64,000 nucleotides of DNA from PVC group bacterium (GTDB lineage Bacteria; Verrucomicrobiota; Kiritimatiellia; CAIKKV01), in assembly GCA_945898015.1 (NCBI GenBank), contig CAMDGM010000012.1, positions 18,811-82,810 of the forward strand, written 5' to 3'. Under the pieces are notes generated by a model. That model searched no databases, had not been told where the DNA came from, and saw only the letters and a list, made by a program, of their open reading frames with translations. The position numbers were made by a program, and so were the translations under genes. Of the stretch, positions 51,240-58,634 are shown piece after piece. Position 1 is the stretch's first letter; each line of letters starts with the position of its first letter.

Positions 51240-51600
51240 GGGATTCCTCCAGCCCTGACACCCAGACGATGGCGCCTGTGTCCTTGCCATTGTTTGAGCC
51301 TACGTTCAGGATCATCGCGCCCGAATGGGGCGAGTCCACTTCAAGGGAGAGGACTTGAATGGCGCCGGCCATGGAGTCGGGAGCCCAGAAGAAGGGTATG
51401 GCCGTGATGGCCAGTACCGCCAGCGATCCTGCGAAGGCGAGAGAGGCCCATAGAATCCGGCGCGGGGTTTGGCCCGGTGTTTCTTGAACGGTCAGACGGG
51501 CACGAGCCTGAAAGTCGGACCAAAAGGATTCCGCGGCACATGGGAGAGGGACTTGCGCCCTTGTCGCCATTTCTTGTTGAATGTCATTCCATGTTGTCAT
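51223..51600 (-). CDS. membrane protein, probable anti-sigma factor
   Basis: A 125-residue protein with about 48 cytoplasmic residues, one transmembrane helix near 49-70 (ILWASLAFAGSLAVLAITAI) and a short external tail with GAMILNVGSNNGKDTGAI. Its start overlaps the ECF sigma stop by ATGA. Single-pass membrane proteins directly downstream of ECF sigma genes are commonly their anti-sigma factors, which hold the sigma factor until a signal arrives. The zinc-binding HxxxCxxC of the ZAS class is absent, so the assignment rests on position and topology. Confidence 0.7.
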   Translation of the reverse strand: MTTWNDIQQEMATRAQVPLPCAAESFWSDFQARARLTVQETPGQTPRRILWASLAFAGSLAVLAITAIPFFWAPDSMAGAIQVLSLEVDSPHSGAMILNVGSNNGKDTGAIVWVSGLEESHENAP

Positions 51601-52205
51601 GACTGTATTCCTTTTTCGATCTGGTCCATCAAGGCTTTCAGCCGTCGCCGGCCGTGGAAGAGGCGTGACATCACCGTCCCGATCTGGACGTTTGTGGCGG
51701 CCGCAATCTCCCGATAACTTAATCCGTCGGCGAATCTCAACATTAGCGCGATCCGCAATTCATCCGACAATTGACCTAGCGACGCGTCAAGCTGTCGTCC
51801 CAGATCGCGACTCGCCACCTTATCGGCCGGGGAATCGGCGGCCGAATCGGGGATGTCGAGCGTTTGCCCGGCTTCGTCTTCCGGCAACCGGTTTTCACGT
51901 CGTCGCAAAGAGGCCCGTCTGTGATCGGCCGCGCAATTCCAAACGATTCGGTAAAGCCAGGTCGCCAGAGCGCTTCGCTCGCTAAAGCCGGGCAATGCTT
52001 TCCAGGCCTTCAGGAAGGCGTCCATCACCACATCGTGAGCTTCGTCAGGTCCCACAATCCGGGAGGCGATGGCCAGCGATTTGGGGCGGAGCGGTTCGAA
52101 TAAACCCGCGAACGCTTCCATATCGCCTTGCTTGGCTTTTTTTAATAAAGTGTCTGGATCCGTATTGTGCATAATTTTGACGTCTGTGCATCGTCCTGTA
52201 TTCAT
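51597..52205 (-). CDS. ECF-type RNA polymerase sigma factor
   Basis: A 202-residue sigma-70 family member of the extracytoplasmic-function group. Region 2 is visible as EAHDVVMDAFLKAWKALPGF with TWLYRIVWNCAADHRR, and region 4 as LSYREIAAATNVQIGTVMSRL, a helix-turn-helix for the -35 element. Regions 1 and 3 are missing, as in all ECF factors. Neither ATG 52205 nor ATG 52172 has a convincing ribosome site; the longer form is given. It starts a tight six-gene run on the minus strand and is divergent from a secreted Tyr/Pro-rich protein, which may be its target. Confidence 0.92.
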   Translation of the reverse strand: MNTGRCTDVKIMHNTDPDTLLKKAKQGDMEAFAGLFEPLRPKSLAIASRIVGPDEAHDVVMDAFLKAWKALPGFSERSALATWLYRIVWNCAADHRRASLRRRENRLPEDEAGQTLDIPDSAADSPADKVASRDLGRQLDASLGQLSDELRIALMLRFADGLSYREIAAATNVQIGTVMSRLFHGRRRLKALMDQIEKGIQS

Positions 52206-52241
52206 TCACGATCGTCAAGAAAAACGGGGTCAACGGGTGTT

Positions 52242-52288
52242 TTGAATAAACCGAACGAGCGGGCCGTCATAAAACAGGTTGAATAAAC
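52242..52288. repeat. direct repeat TTGAATAAAC between divergent genes
   Basis: TTGAATAAAC occurs at 52242-52251 and again at 52279-52288, 37 bases apart, in the 94-base gap between the sigma factor gene and the plus-strand gene. They may be part of a promoter or regulator site. No consensus -35/-10 pair of the ordinary type was found here. Confidence 0.45.
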
Positions 52289-52299
52289 GGAGGTTGGTC

Positions 52300-52890
52300 A
52301 TGAAGAGAAGCTCAACAGGCGCGGTGGTATTGGCAATCGGATTGACTCTGGTGCTGGCGGCTCCCCGGCCGCTTGTGGCCGGCGACAAGGAATGGGCAAC
52401 GGCCGGAAAGATTTTGACGGGCTTGGTGGTTTTGGGGGCGATATCGTCCGCCGCCCAGCCTCAGCCCTATTACGAACAGCAGACGGTGTATATGGAGCGT
52501 CCTGTTTATGTCGACCGACCGGTGTATGTGGATCGTCGGGTTTATTCGCAACAACCGGCCTACATGTCGCCCCCTTCGCAGGGGATGGTCCAGCGGGTAC
52601 CGCCGCCACCTGTCCAAGAGCAACCCACCGTGGTTTATCAGGGCGTGGATTACGTGGAAACGCCCGTGGTCACGTATGAGACCCGGTATTTTGAAGGCCG
52701 GCGCATGGAAGGTTGCCCCCGTGTCAGTTTTCGCAGCACCCGACCGCCCCGCGAAGTCGTGATGCCTTATGGGTATGGCCGGCGATTGTATCAGCCTGGC
52801 ATACGTGGGCATGTGTCATATGTTCAGGAATGGTCGAATCAACAGGGTGCCTGGATATCCATTGGCTATCATCCCTGCCTGTGGAGGTAG
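52300..52890 (+). CDS. exported Tyr/Pro/Val-rich protein of unknown function
   Basis: A 196-residue protein with a signal peptide (AVVLAIGLTLVLAAPRPLVA). Residues about 55-85 repeat the unit VYVDRP (VYMERPVYVDRPVYVDRRVY), and the middle is rich in Pro, Tyr and Gln. The C-terminal half has a RSTRPPREV stretch and ends in a Trp/Tyr/Gly-rich segment. The ATG at 52300 has GGAGG upstream; the seven codons before it in frame have no site. Its start faces the ECF sigma operon across 94 bases, so it may be regulated by that sigma factor. It could be an envelope or surface protein; no family recognised. Confidence 0.75.
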   Translation: MKRSSTGAVVLAIGLTLVLAAPRPLVAGDKEWATAGKILTGLVVLGAISSAAQPQPYYEQQTVYMERPVYVDRPVYVDRRVYSQQPAYMSPPSQGMVQRVPPPPVQEQPTVVYQGVDYVETPVVTYETRYFEGRRMEGCPRVSFRSTRPPREVVMPYGYGRRLYQPGIRGHVSYVQEWSNQQGAWISIGYHPCLWR

Positions 52891-52999
52891 GCTGGAAGTC
52901 GTGTAATGGAGTAACGCCGTTGCGCCGCATTGTGGCTGTCTGGCAGAATGGGTTGTGGCTCGCAAGGCAAGGCGGATAGGCTGTTAGGAAAGAGGAGGA

Positions 53000-53028
53000 T
53001 TGCGAAATAATGGGCGCCACGATAAACT
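53000..53028 (+). promoter_or_regulatory. candidate promoter for the lipoprotein gene
   Basis: TTGCGA (53000-53005), 17 bases and TAAACT (53023-53028), 37 bases before the ATG at 53065. Each hexamer matches four of six positions; spacing is optimal. AGGAGG lies near the gene start. Confidence 0.4.
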
Positions 53029-53064
53029 CGGGGCATTTACTGGCAAACAGGAGGTTTATCGTTC

Positions 53065-53742
53065 ATGAGGCAATGGTTGGGAATCGGGTTTCTGGCAGGT
53101 TTTCTGGTTCTGGCAGGGGGCACAGGCTGCCGGTCGACCGGGGGGGCGAGGGCGTCGGAACGCCCCGCGTGGGGAAGCACCAATGTCCCGCCTTCATCGG
53201 CGGCGGTTGATTCGCCGCGCTATGTCCGGCGCCACCATTTGACGTTTCATAATGAGCAGGAAGTTGGCGAATATCTGGTTTTGGCGGCAAAGAAACAGTC
53301 CGCCGAGGAGAATTATCGTGCCCTGAACCGGCTGCTCATGGAAAAGGCACACGCTGTGCAGTCGATCAACCAGGAATTGGAAAAGGATTACAAGCTCACG
53401 CCCGGTCTCCGGTGCGAGTATAACGCCGAGACGCGCACAATCTGGACAGCGGAGGATGACGGCAAAGGCGGAACCGTTAAACGGGATTTATGCCGACTGC
53501 CGGATGTGGATTCAGAAAAAACGTTCACCCGTTTATTGGAGTTGCGCAAACAGGGGTTGATCGAGGCGGCGACGATCAACGGAGGCATGGGCCGGGCAGA
53601 AAAAGAGTTGCTTCGGATCCAGAAAACCCTGGCTGACGAGTATTCTCTCGCGCGCGATCGGGATTACGAATTGGTTCCTCAATCCCGCCGCTTGATCGAG
53701 AAAGTGCCAATTCCTCAACGATTTGAGCTGGAAGGCCCGTGA
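53065..53742 (+). CDS. lipoprotein of unknown function
   Basis: A 225-residue predicted lipoprotein: signal sequence ending in LAGGTGC with the cysteine at residue 22. The mature part is hydrophilic and mainly helical (AAKKQSAEENYRALNRLLME and QSINQELEKD suggest coiled-coil segments), with no enzyme motif. It has CAGGAGG close before the ATG and a candidate promoter. A tRNA-Ser gene on the other strand lies 45 bases downstream. It probably sits in the periplasm attached to a membrane. Function unknown. Confidence 0.8.
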   Translation: MRQWLGIGFLAGFLVLAGGTGCRSTGGARASERPAWGSTNVPPSSAAVDSPRYVRRHHLTFHNEQEVGEYLVLAAKKQSAEENYRALNRLLMEKAHAVQSINQELEKDYKLTPGLRCEYNAETRTIWTAEDDGKGGTVKRDLCRLPDVDSEKTFTRLLELRKQGLIEAATINGGMGRAEKELLRIQKTLADEYSLARDRDYELVPQSRRLIEKVPIPQRFELEGP

Positions 53743-53787
53743 GCCAGTCGCCATTCAAACTCAACGGGATGAGTCTTGAGTGTTGAA

Positions 53788-53878
53788 TGGCGGAGAGGGA
53801 GGGATTTGAACCCCCGGTACCCTTTTGGAGTACACAGCATTTCCAGTGCTGCACCTTCGGCCGCTCGGTCACCTCTCC
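53788..53878 (-). tRNA. tRNA-Ser (anticodon GGA)
   Basis: A 91-base tRNA on the minus strand. The acceptor stem pairs GGAGAGG with CCTCTCC, the anticodon loop reads CTGGAAA (anticodon GGA, for UCC/UCU), and a long variable arm (near GTACTCCAAAAGGGTAC) is the mark of tRNA-Ser. The T arm has GGGTTCAAATCCC. The discriminator is G and the CCA end is encoded (53790-53788). Confidence 0.95.
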
Positions 53879-53931
53879 AAATGATCAGGGGAGTTAGAGT
53901 AGGCGAAACAGGGCCGGGAAGTCCAGAACTT

Positions 53932-53960
53932 TTGACAAGCAATCGGGGTTCCGATAGGAT
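53932..53960 (+). promoter_or_regulatory. sigma-70 promoter for radC
   Basis: TTGACA (53932-53937), 17 bases and TAGGAT (53955-53960), 28 bases before the radC ATG at 53989. The -35 is a full match and the -10 matches four of six. Confidence 0.55.
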
Positions 53961-53988
53961 GGACGGACACAGGGAATCGGGAGAGGTG

Positions 53989-54738
53989 ATGAGCGGCGAG
54001 GGGAATCAGGCAGCGGTAGAAAAGCGACTCTATCGGGTTTGCGACATGCCGGAGCGGAGTCGACCCCGGGAAGAGATGGACCGGCGCGGCGTGCAAAACA
54101 TTTCCGATGCCGCCTTGCTGGCGATCCTGATCCGGACCGGTCGCCCCGGCTTGAACGTGGTGGAGATCGCGGAGCGGCTGATTCACGACCATCGCAGCCT
54201 GACCGGCCTGGCGCAAGCGCCCTTGGATGCTTTAGCCAAGGCGCCGGGCATGGGCCGGGTGAAGGCGCAGGTGGTCAAGGCGGCGTTGGAGTTGGGCCGC
54301 CGGTTGACCGAAGAATCGATTCCGACACGCCCGGCGTTGCGCTCTCCGGCGCAGGTCGCCAGCGTGTTGCGGGAGGAAGCCCGCGGACTGGATCGGGAAT
54401 GTTTCTGGGTGTTGTTGCTGGATGTTAAAAACCGCCTGGTCAAGGCGCCGGTGGAGGTGTCGCACGGGTTGCTGGACACCTGTCCCGCCCATCCGCGCGA
54501 AGTGTTCCGGGAGGCGATTCTGGCGGCGTGCGCGAATGTAATCCTGGCGCACAACCATCCTTCGGGCGATCCGGCTCCTTCGGCAGAGGACGTCCGCCTG
54601 ACGAAGCAGCTTGTCGCCGCCGGTCGGATGGTGGGGATTCCAGTGCTGGACCATGTTATTTTAGGCCGTGCGCAGAGCCTCGGCGCCGAGGACTACGCAA
54701 GCCTTCGTGAGTCGGGAGCGGTTAATTTTAACGAATAG
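53989..54738 (+). CDS. radC: RadC family JAMM-domain protein
   Basis: A 249-residue RadC protein. The N-terminal part is a helix-hairpin-helix region (LAKAPGMGRVKAQ) and the C-terminal part a JAMM metalloprotease-like domain with HNHPSGDPAPSAED, in which H188, H190 and D201 would bind zinc. The start at 53989 has GGGAG six bases upstream and leaves out the tRNA-Ser region that the open frame would include. It is 8 bases upstream of lpxA. The family was once thought to take part in DNA repair, but its real role is unsettled. Confidence 0.9.
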   Translation: MSGEGNQAAVEKRLYRVCDMPERSRPREEMDRRGVQNISDAALLAILIRTGRPGLNVVEIAERLIHDHRSLTGLAQAPLDALAKAPGMGRVKAQVVKAALELGRRLTEESIPTRPALRSPAQVASVLREEARGLDRECFWVLLLDVKNRLVKAPVEVSHGLLDTCPAHPREVFREAILAACANVILAHNHPSGDPAPSAEDVRLTKQLVAAGRMVGIPVLDHVILGRAQSLGAEDYASLRESGAVNFNE

Positions 54739-54745
54739 GAGTATC

Positions 54746-55552
54746 ATGCAGATCCATCCCACAGCCATAGTCGATTCTTCGGCCAAACTAGGCCGCGACG
54801 TGACCATCGGCCCTTTCGCAATCGTGGAAGGATCTGTGGAGATCGGTGACGGGTGCGTAATCGGGCCTCGGGCCTCGATTCTGGCGCATACCACGCTGGG
54901 ATCCGGGTGCCAGGTTCATACCGGAACTGTGCTGGGCGATTTTCCCCAAGACCTTTCGTTCACGAACGAGCCGAGTTTCGTGCGGATTGGAAAGAACTGC
55001 GTGTTCCGGGAATACGTGACAGTTCATCGCGGCACCAAGGCGGGCACGGAAACGGTGCTGGGGGACAACTGTTTTTTAATGGGCGGTGCGCATGTGGCGC
55101 ATAACGTCAAATTGGGTGATGGCGTGATCGTGGCCAATTACACGTTGCTCGCGGGATACGTGGAGGTGGGGGCCCGGGCGTTTATCAGCGGCGGGGTGGT
55201 GGTGCACCAGTTTGTGCGGATCGGACGCCTGGCCATGCTCGGGGGCGCGTGCGGGGTCGGCAAGGATGTTCCTCCTTTTTGCCTCGTTCGGGGGTTGTCC
55301 GCGAATCGGGTGGTTAGCTTGAATCTATTGGGGATGAAGCGGGCGGGCCTCAATCCCGAACAGCGCCAGCATGTGAAAGATGCTTTCCGAATCCTGTATC
55401 GTGACGGATTGACGGTGACGGATGCAGTGGCGGCCATGCGGGTTGCTTTTCCGGAAGGCACTCCGGCCCGCGAGATAGCGGAATTTGTGGCGAGTTCGCC
55501 ACGCGGTATTTGTCGCTTTGCCATGACGGATGATGAAGCTCCGGATTTGTAG
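54746..55552 (+). CDS. lpxA: acyl-[acyl-carrier-protein]-UDP-N-acetylglucosamine O-acyltransferase
   Basis: A 268-residue left-handed beta-helix enzyme that performs the first step of lipid A synthesis. The hexapeptide repeats start at MQIHPTAIVDSSAKLG and run to about residue 190, with AHVAHNVKLGDG (catalytic histidine region) and HQFVRIGRLAMLGG. A helical C-terminal domain follows (QRQHVKDAFRILYRDGL). AGGAG lies four bases before the ATG at 54746, which follows radC by 8 bases. Its presence shows that the organism makes lipid A and so has an LPS-type outer membrane. Other lpx genes are not in the window. Confidence 0.93.
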   Translation: MQIHPTAIVDSSAKLGRDVTIGPFAIVEGSVEIGDGCVIGPRASILAHTTLGSGCQVHTGTVLGDFPQDLSFTNEPSFVRIGKNCVFREYVTVHRGTKAGTETVLGDNCFLMGGAHVAHNVKLGDGVIVANYTLLAGYVEVGARAFISGGVVVHQFVRIGRLAMLGGACGVGKDVPPFCLVRGLSANRVVSLNLLGMKRAGLNPEQRQHVKDAFRILYRDGLTVTDAVAAMRVAFPEGTPAREIAEFVASSPRGICRFAMTDDEAPDL

Positions 55553-55773
55553 GGCAGCCTTCATTACTCTTTTTTACGGCAGTTAAGCACTGTCTTTTCG
55601 TAATTGTACGACTTTTGTTGTATATTTGTTTGTAATTCCTTACAATTACCATTACTCTGTATTTAATTCCTTACAGAACAGGATCGTTATAAGCAACTAA
55701 TCGATCGGTATCCTCGGACAGAAAAAGCGAAATCTCGCAAAGTAATGTTCCGAAAAAAGAGAACGGACGAATC
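55553..55773. other. AT-rich intergenic region after lpxA
   Basis: About 220 bases rich in A and T, with repeated GTAAT/ATTAC-like words (near 55599, 55631, 55642, 55649 and 55671). No RNA gene or convincing promoter could be named. A T-run just after the lpxA stop may help termination. It resembles the AT-rich region at 30645-30949 in base composition and words. Confidence 0.45.
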
Positions 55774-56271
55774 ATGAAACGACATCTCGCTTATTTGAAG
55801 GATGTGTTGAGGCACAAGTGGTTTGTTTTTCTTGCCTGCCGAAAGGTTGGCGCCTCGCCCTGGTGCGCCATAACCCATGATCTGGGCAAGTTCCGTCCGT
55901 GCGAATGGATCACGAATGCCTATTCGTTATACGAGGTCAATGGGGAGAAGAAAACGATCAGTCGTGACAAAATCGATACCGCGATGACCTTTCATCAAAG
56001 TAGAAATCCGCATCATTGGCAGTATTGGTTGTTGAAAAAAGAGACCGGAAATTCCCATCCGGTTTGCATGCCGGAGTCGCTCGTTCGCGAAATGATAGCC
56101 GATTGGATGGGCACCTGCCGTGAACACACCGGAAAATGGACGACATACAGCTGGTGGATGAGGAATAAGCAGGCGATCCAGTTGCACCCCGAAACGATTC
56201 AGTTGGTGGAAGACATCATTTATTCAAAATGTGCGCCGGGGTGTTATGGCCGCAGAAAAGTCCTGGCCTGA
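55774..56271 (+). CDS. DUF5662-like protein with HD-type metal motif
   Basis: A 165-residue protein with the features I recall for the DUF5662 family: HDLGKFRPCEWI (H35, D36), FHQSRNPHHWQYWLL, and MPESLVREMIADW. These histidines and aspartates look like a metal-dependent phosphohydrolase of HD type, but no activity is known to me. Members occur in phages and in diverse bacteria. It has a poor ribosome site and more A/T-rich codons than its neighbours, and follows an AT-rich island, so it may be a recent acquisition. It is convergent with the SGNH hydrolase gene, 22 bases away. Confidence 0.75.
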   Translation: MKRHLAYLKDVLRHKWFVFLACRKVGASPWCAITHDLGKFRPCEWITNAYSLYEVNGEKKTISRDKIDTAMTFHQSRNPHHWQYWLLKKETGNSHPVCMPESLVREMIADWMGTCREHTGKWTTYSWWMRNKQAIQLHPETIQLVEDIIYSKCAPGCYGRRKVLA

Positions 56272-56293
56272 CGCAGGGTCCGTCGTGTTGCCA

Positions 56294-57031
56294 TTATCGG
56301 AGGGATGACAGGATCGCCTCGCTGACACGCTCTCCCAATCGGTTGCAGCCTGTGTCGTTGAAATGAACCCGGTCGGCATGCTGCCATTCCTTGACGTTCG
56401 GAAGAACGAAGTGGTACAGATCGTTAATTGCCACACCCTCGGCGCGCATGATTTCATCCGCCACCGCATTCCGGATTATGATGTCCTCAAACCGTGCTCC
56501 GGTCCGGCTCATGACGGGGGTCGAATCCGCCCAGATGAGTTTGGCGCCGGTGCCTTTGAGAATTTTAACGAGAGCGGTCAAGTTCTCGCGATATTGTTCA
56601 GGCGTATAGCGGATATGGAGCGGCGTCGCGCCTGTCATGTTTTCCGGAGACGGAACAAGCGTCCCTTTTTCATCGAGCAGATGGGTATCCCAAATGCCCC
56701 AGTTGAAATGAATGACGTCCCATTTGTTGGTGCCTAGCCAGGTTTTAAGGTGGGCGAGGCCGTAGCCGGTGTGCTGGCAATTCACCGGCGGCCGGAAGAT
56801 GTTCGCCTTCCCCTCCAGTTGCTTGCGAACCGGGATGGTGTAGCCAATGGAGATCGAGTCGCCGATGAGCAGGACACGGGGAAGCCCGGGCTGTTCCCCA
56901 GGGTTTTTAAAGGCGTTTTTCAAATGTAAATAGAGATCCGCTTCGGCGGGCCCCTTGTTTTCGTCCAGTCCGGAGGCGCTGGAGGCGAGCGTGACAGCCA
57001 GAGCCAAGCCAAAACAGTCTTTCGTACGCAT
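56294..57031 (-). CDS. exported SGNH/GDSL-family hydrolase
   Basis: A 245-residue esterase-fold protein. A signal peptide (CFGLALAVTLASSASG) is followed by the SGNH blocks: LIGDSISIGY with the nucleophile Ser, the Gly/Asn region of HFNWGIWD, and ADRVHFNDTG with the catalytic Asp and His. Such enzymes remove acyl groups from sugars or polysaccharides. The start at 57031 keeps the signal; the frame runs 36 codons further without a site. It is divergent from ridA and convergent with the DUF5662-like gene. A periplasmic or secreted location fits the carbohydrate-active genes elsewhere in the window. Confidence 0.85.
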   Translation of the reverse strand: MRTKDCFGLALAVTLASSASGLDENKGPAEADLYLHLKNAFKNPGEQPGLPRVLLIGDSISIGYTIPVRKQLEGKANIFRPPVNCQHTGYGLAHLKTWLGTNKWDVIHFNWGIWDTHLLDEKGTLVPSPENMTGATPLHIRYTPEQYRENLTALVKILKGTGAKLIWADSTPVMSRTGARFEDIIIRNAVADEIMRAEGVAINDLYHFVLPNVKEWQHADRVHFNDTGCNRLGERVSEAILSSLR

Positions 57032-57168
57032 GGAGAGGACCTTTCTGAAAAAGAAATATGTATCGCGCATAGGATAATTGGTGCGAAGCCGGGTTTCAAG
57101 GCTTGTTAAACAGGCACGTCCCGTTGTAGAGTCAGTCAAAGTAGGGTATTAGAACAGAGGAGAACGTC

Positions 57169-57546
57169 ATGGTGAAAGAAATTATCAAAACCGCCGGTGC
57201 GCCAGCGGCCATCGGCCCCTATTCACAGGCTGTCAAATCCGGAAACTTCCTCTTCTGTGCCGGACAATTAGGGCTGGAACCCGCATCTGGACAATTGGTC
57301 TCGGGGGGGATTGATGCGGAAACGAGGCAGGTGCTGGCCAATATCGATGCGGTGTTAAAGGCCGCCGGGTTGACGCGTGCCGCGGTGGTCAAGGCCACCG
57401 TGTTCATGGCGGATCTCAAGGAATTTCCTTTAATGAACACGATCTATGCCGATTTTTTCAAGGCGGACTTTCCCGCCCGAAGCACGGTTCAAGTGGGCTT
57501 GCCCAAGGGCGCCCGCGTGGAAATTGAAGTCATCGCGCAGGGTTGA
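57169..57546 (+). CDS. ridA: RidA-family enamine/imine deaminase
   Basis: A 125-residue protein of the YjgF/YER057c/UK114 family, which hydrolyses reactive enamines left by PLP enzymes. Diagnostic parts are AIGPYSQAVK at the start, FCAGQLGLEP, and PARSTVQVGLPKGARVEIEVIA near the end, including the arginine that binds the substrate carboxylate. GAGGAG is seven bases before the ATG. A possible promoter TTGTTA-18-TAGAGT lies at 57103-57132. The following PfkB kinase begins 26 bases later and may be in the same transcript. It acts as a trimer in the cytoplasm. Confidence 0.93.
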   Translation: MVKEIIKTAGAPAAIGPYSQAVKSGNFLFCAGQLGLEPASGQLVSGGIDAETRQVLANIDAVLKAAGLTRAAVVKATVFMADLKEFPLMNTIYADFFKADFPARSTVQVGLPKGARVEIEVIAQG

Positions 57547-57572
57547 ATGAATCAGCGTGGAAAAGGGGCTTC

Positions 57573-58634
57573 ATGTGCGGATTGATCGGTCAATCGTCGA
57601 GCCGTTACGGGGCCATGATCGGGGTGGGCGGAATTGGGGCGGGCATTCTTTTTTCGCTGGACGGCAACCAGGACCTGGGCCGCAATGAAAGCCGGGGCGG
57701 GCGACTGCTGGACTCCCGCGATTACTGCAAACTTCACATCATTTCGCATTTTCTGGCTGTGTTCGCCGGCGCCACGTCGGAAGGTCGGCCTTTTCACGTT
57801 CTGCCAATTGGCAAGGTCGGGCAGGACGCGAGCGGTGACCGTCTCCTTGCCGAGATGAAGGGCGCGGGAATGGACTGCCGGTTCGTGGAGGCGATTGCGG
57901 ACCTGCCAACCCTTTTTGCGGTGTGCTACCAGTTTCCGGACGGGGCGGGCGGAAACCTGACGCCGACCAATGCGGCGCCTTCTCAGCTGAACGAAACAGA
58001 CCTGGACCATGCTCAGGAGTTGCTTGAGGCTTATGGAAGCAAGGCCATTGCCCTGGCCGCGCCCGAGGTTCCCCTTGGAATACGCGACAGCCTGCTGCGC
58101 CGGGCAACCACGATGGGCGCATATCGTGTGGCGTCGTTTATCCCTGGCGAGATGGCCGACGCAAAGCGGATCGGGATGCTGGAGCGTGTGGATCTGTTGG
58201 CGATTAACGAAGACGAAGCCACGGCCCTGACCGGTGTGCCCTATTCCGTGTCGGATCCGCATCCTTTGCTGAAGGCGTGTGCGGATTTTGTCCGGTCGTG
58301 CCAGCCTTCCATGCGCGTGCTGTTGAGTTTGGGACGGGGCGGGGTTTATGGTTTTGAAAAGGGACGATGGGTCCAAGTGAAGGCGTGGAATTTACCGGTT
58401 TCAAGCACCGCTGGCGCCGGGGATACGTTGCTTGGCAGCATACTGGCTTGCCTGGCGGCCGGATGGCCTTTTTTACCCGCGGAGAATACGTCGACTGGCG
58501 TCCTTCGCTCAGCGCTTGAATTTGGCAACCTGGCGGCGGGGCTTAGTGTGGGGTCCCCGCACACGATTGATCCCGGCTTAAACCTGGAACGTATCCGCGC
58601 GTTTGCGGTTGAACACGGCTTAACGCTCGGTTGA
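57573..58634 (+). CDS. PfkB-family carbohydrate kinase
   Basis: A 353-residue ribokinase-like enzyme. The GVGGIGAGILF start, VLPIGKVGQDASGDRLL, NEDEATALTG and the C-terminal STAGAGDTLLGSILA with its catalytic Asp are in family order. The ATG at 57573 has AAAAGGGG upstream; a TTG ten codons earlier is weaker, and the ATG at residue 25 would remove part of the sheet. The N-terminal 60 residues carry an insertion (NQDLGRNESRGGRLLDSRDY) not usual in the family. Its last 15 bases overlap the membrane protein gene on the minus strand. The substrate is unknown. Confidence 0.82.
   Translation: MCGLIGQSSSRYGAMIGVGGIGAGILFSLDGNQDLGRNESRGGRLLDSRDYCKLHIISHFLAVFAGATSEGRPFHVLPIGKVGQDASGDRLLAEMKGAGMDCRFVEAIADLPTLFAVCYQFPDGAGGNLTPTNAAPSQLNETDLDHAQELLEAYGSKAIALAAPEVPLGIRDSLLRRATTMGAYRVASFIPGEMADAKRIGMLERVDLLAINEDEATALTGVPYSVSDPHPLLKACADFVRSCQPSMRVLLSLGRGGVYGFEKGRWVQVKAWNLPVSSTAGAGDTLLGSILACLAAGWPFLPAENTSTGVLRSALEFGNLAAGLSVGSPHTIDPGLNLERIRAFAVEHGLTLG

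Noticed and set aside
53776..53988. N-terminal extension of RadC through the tRNA-Ser region
   Set aside because: The sequence encodes a tRNA on the other strand, and a good promoter and RBS lie just before ATG 53989.
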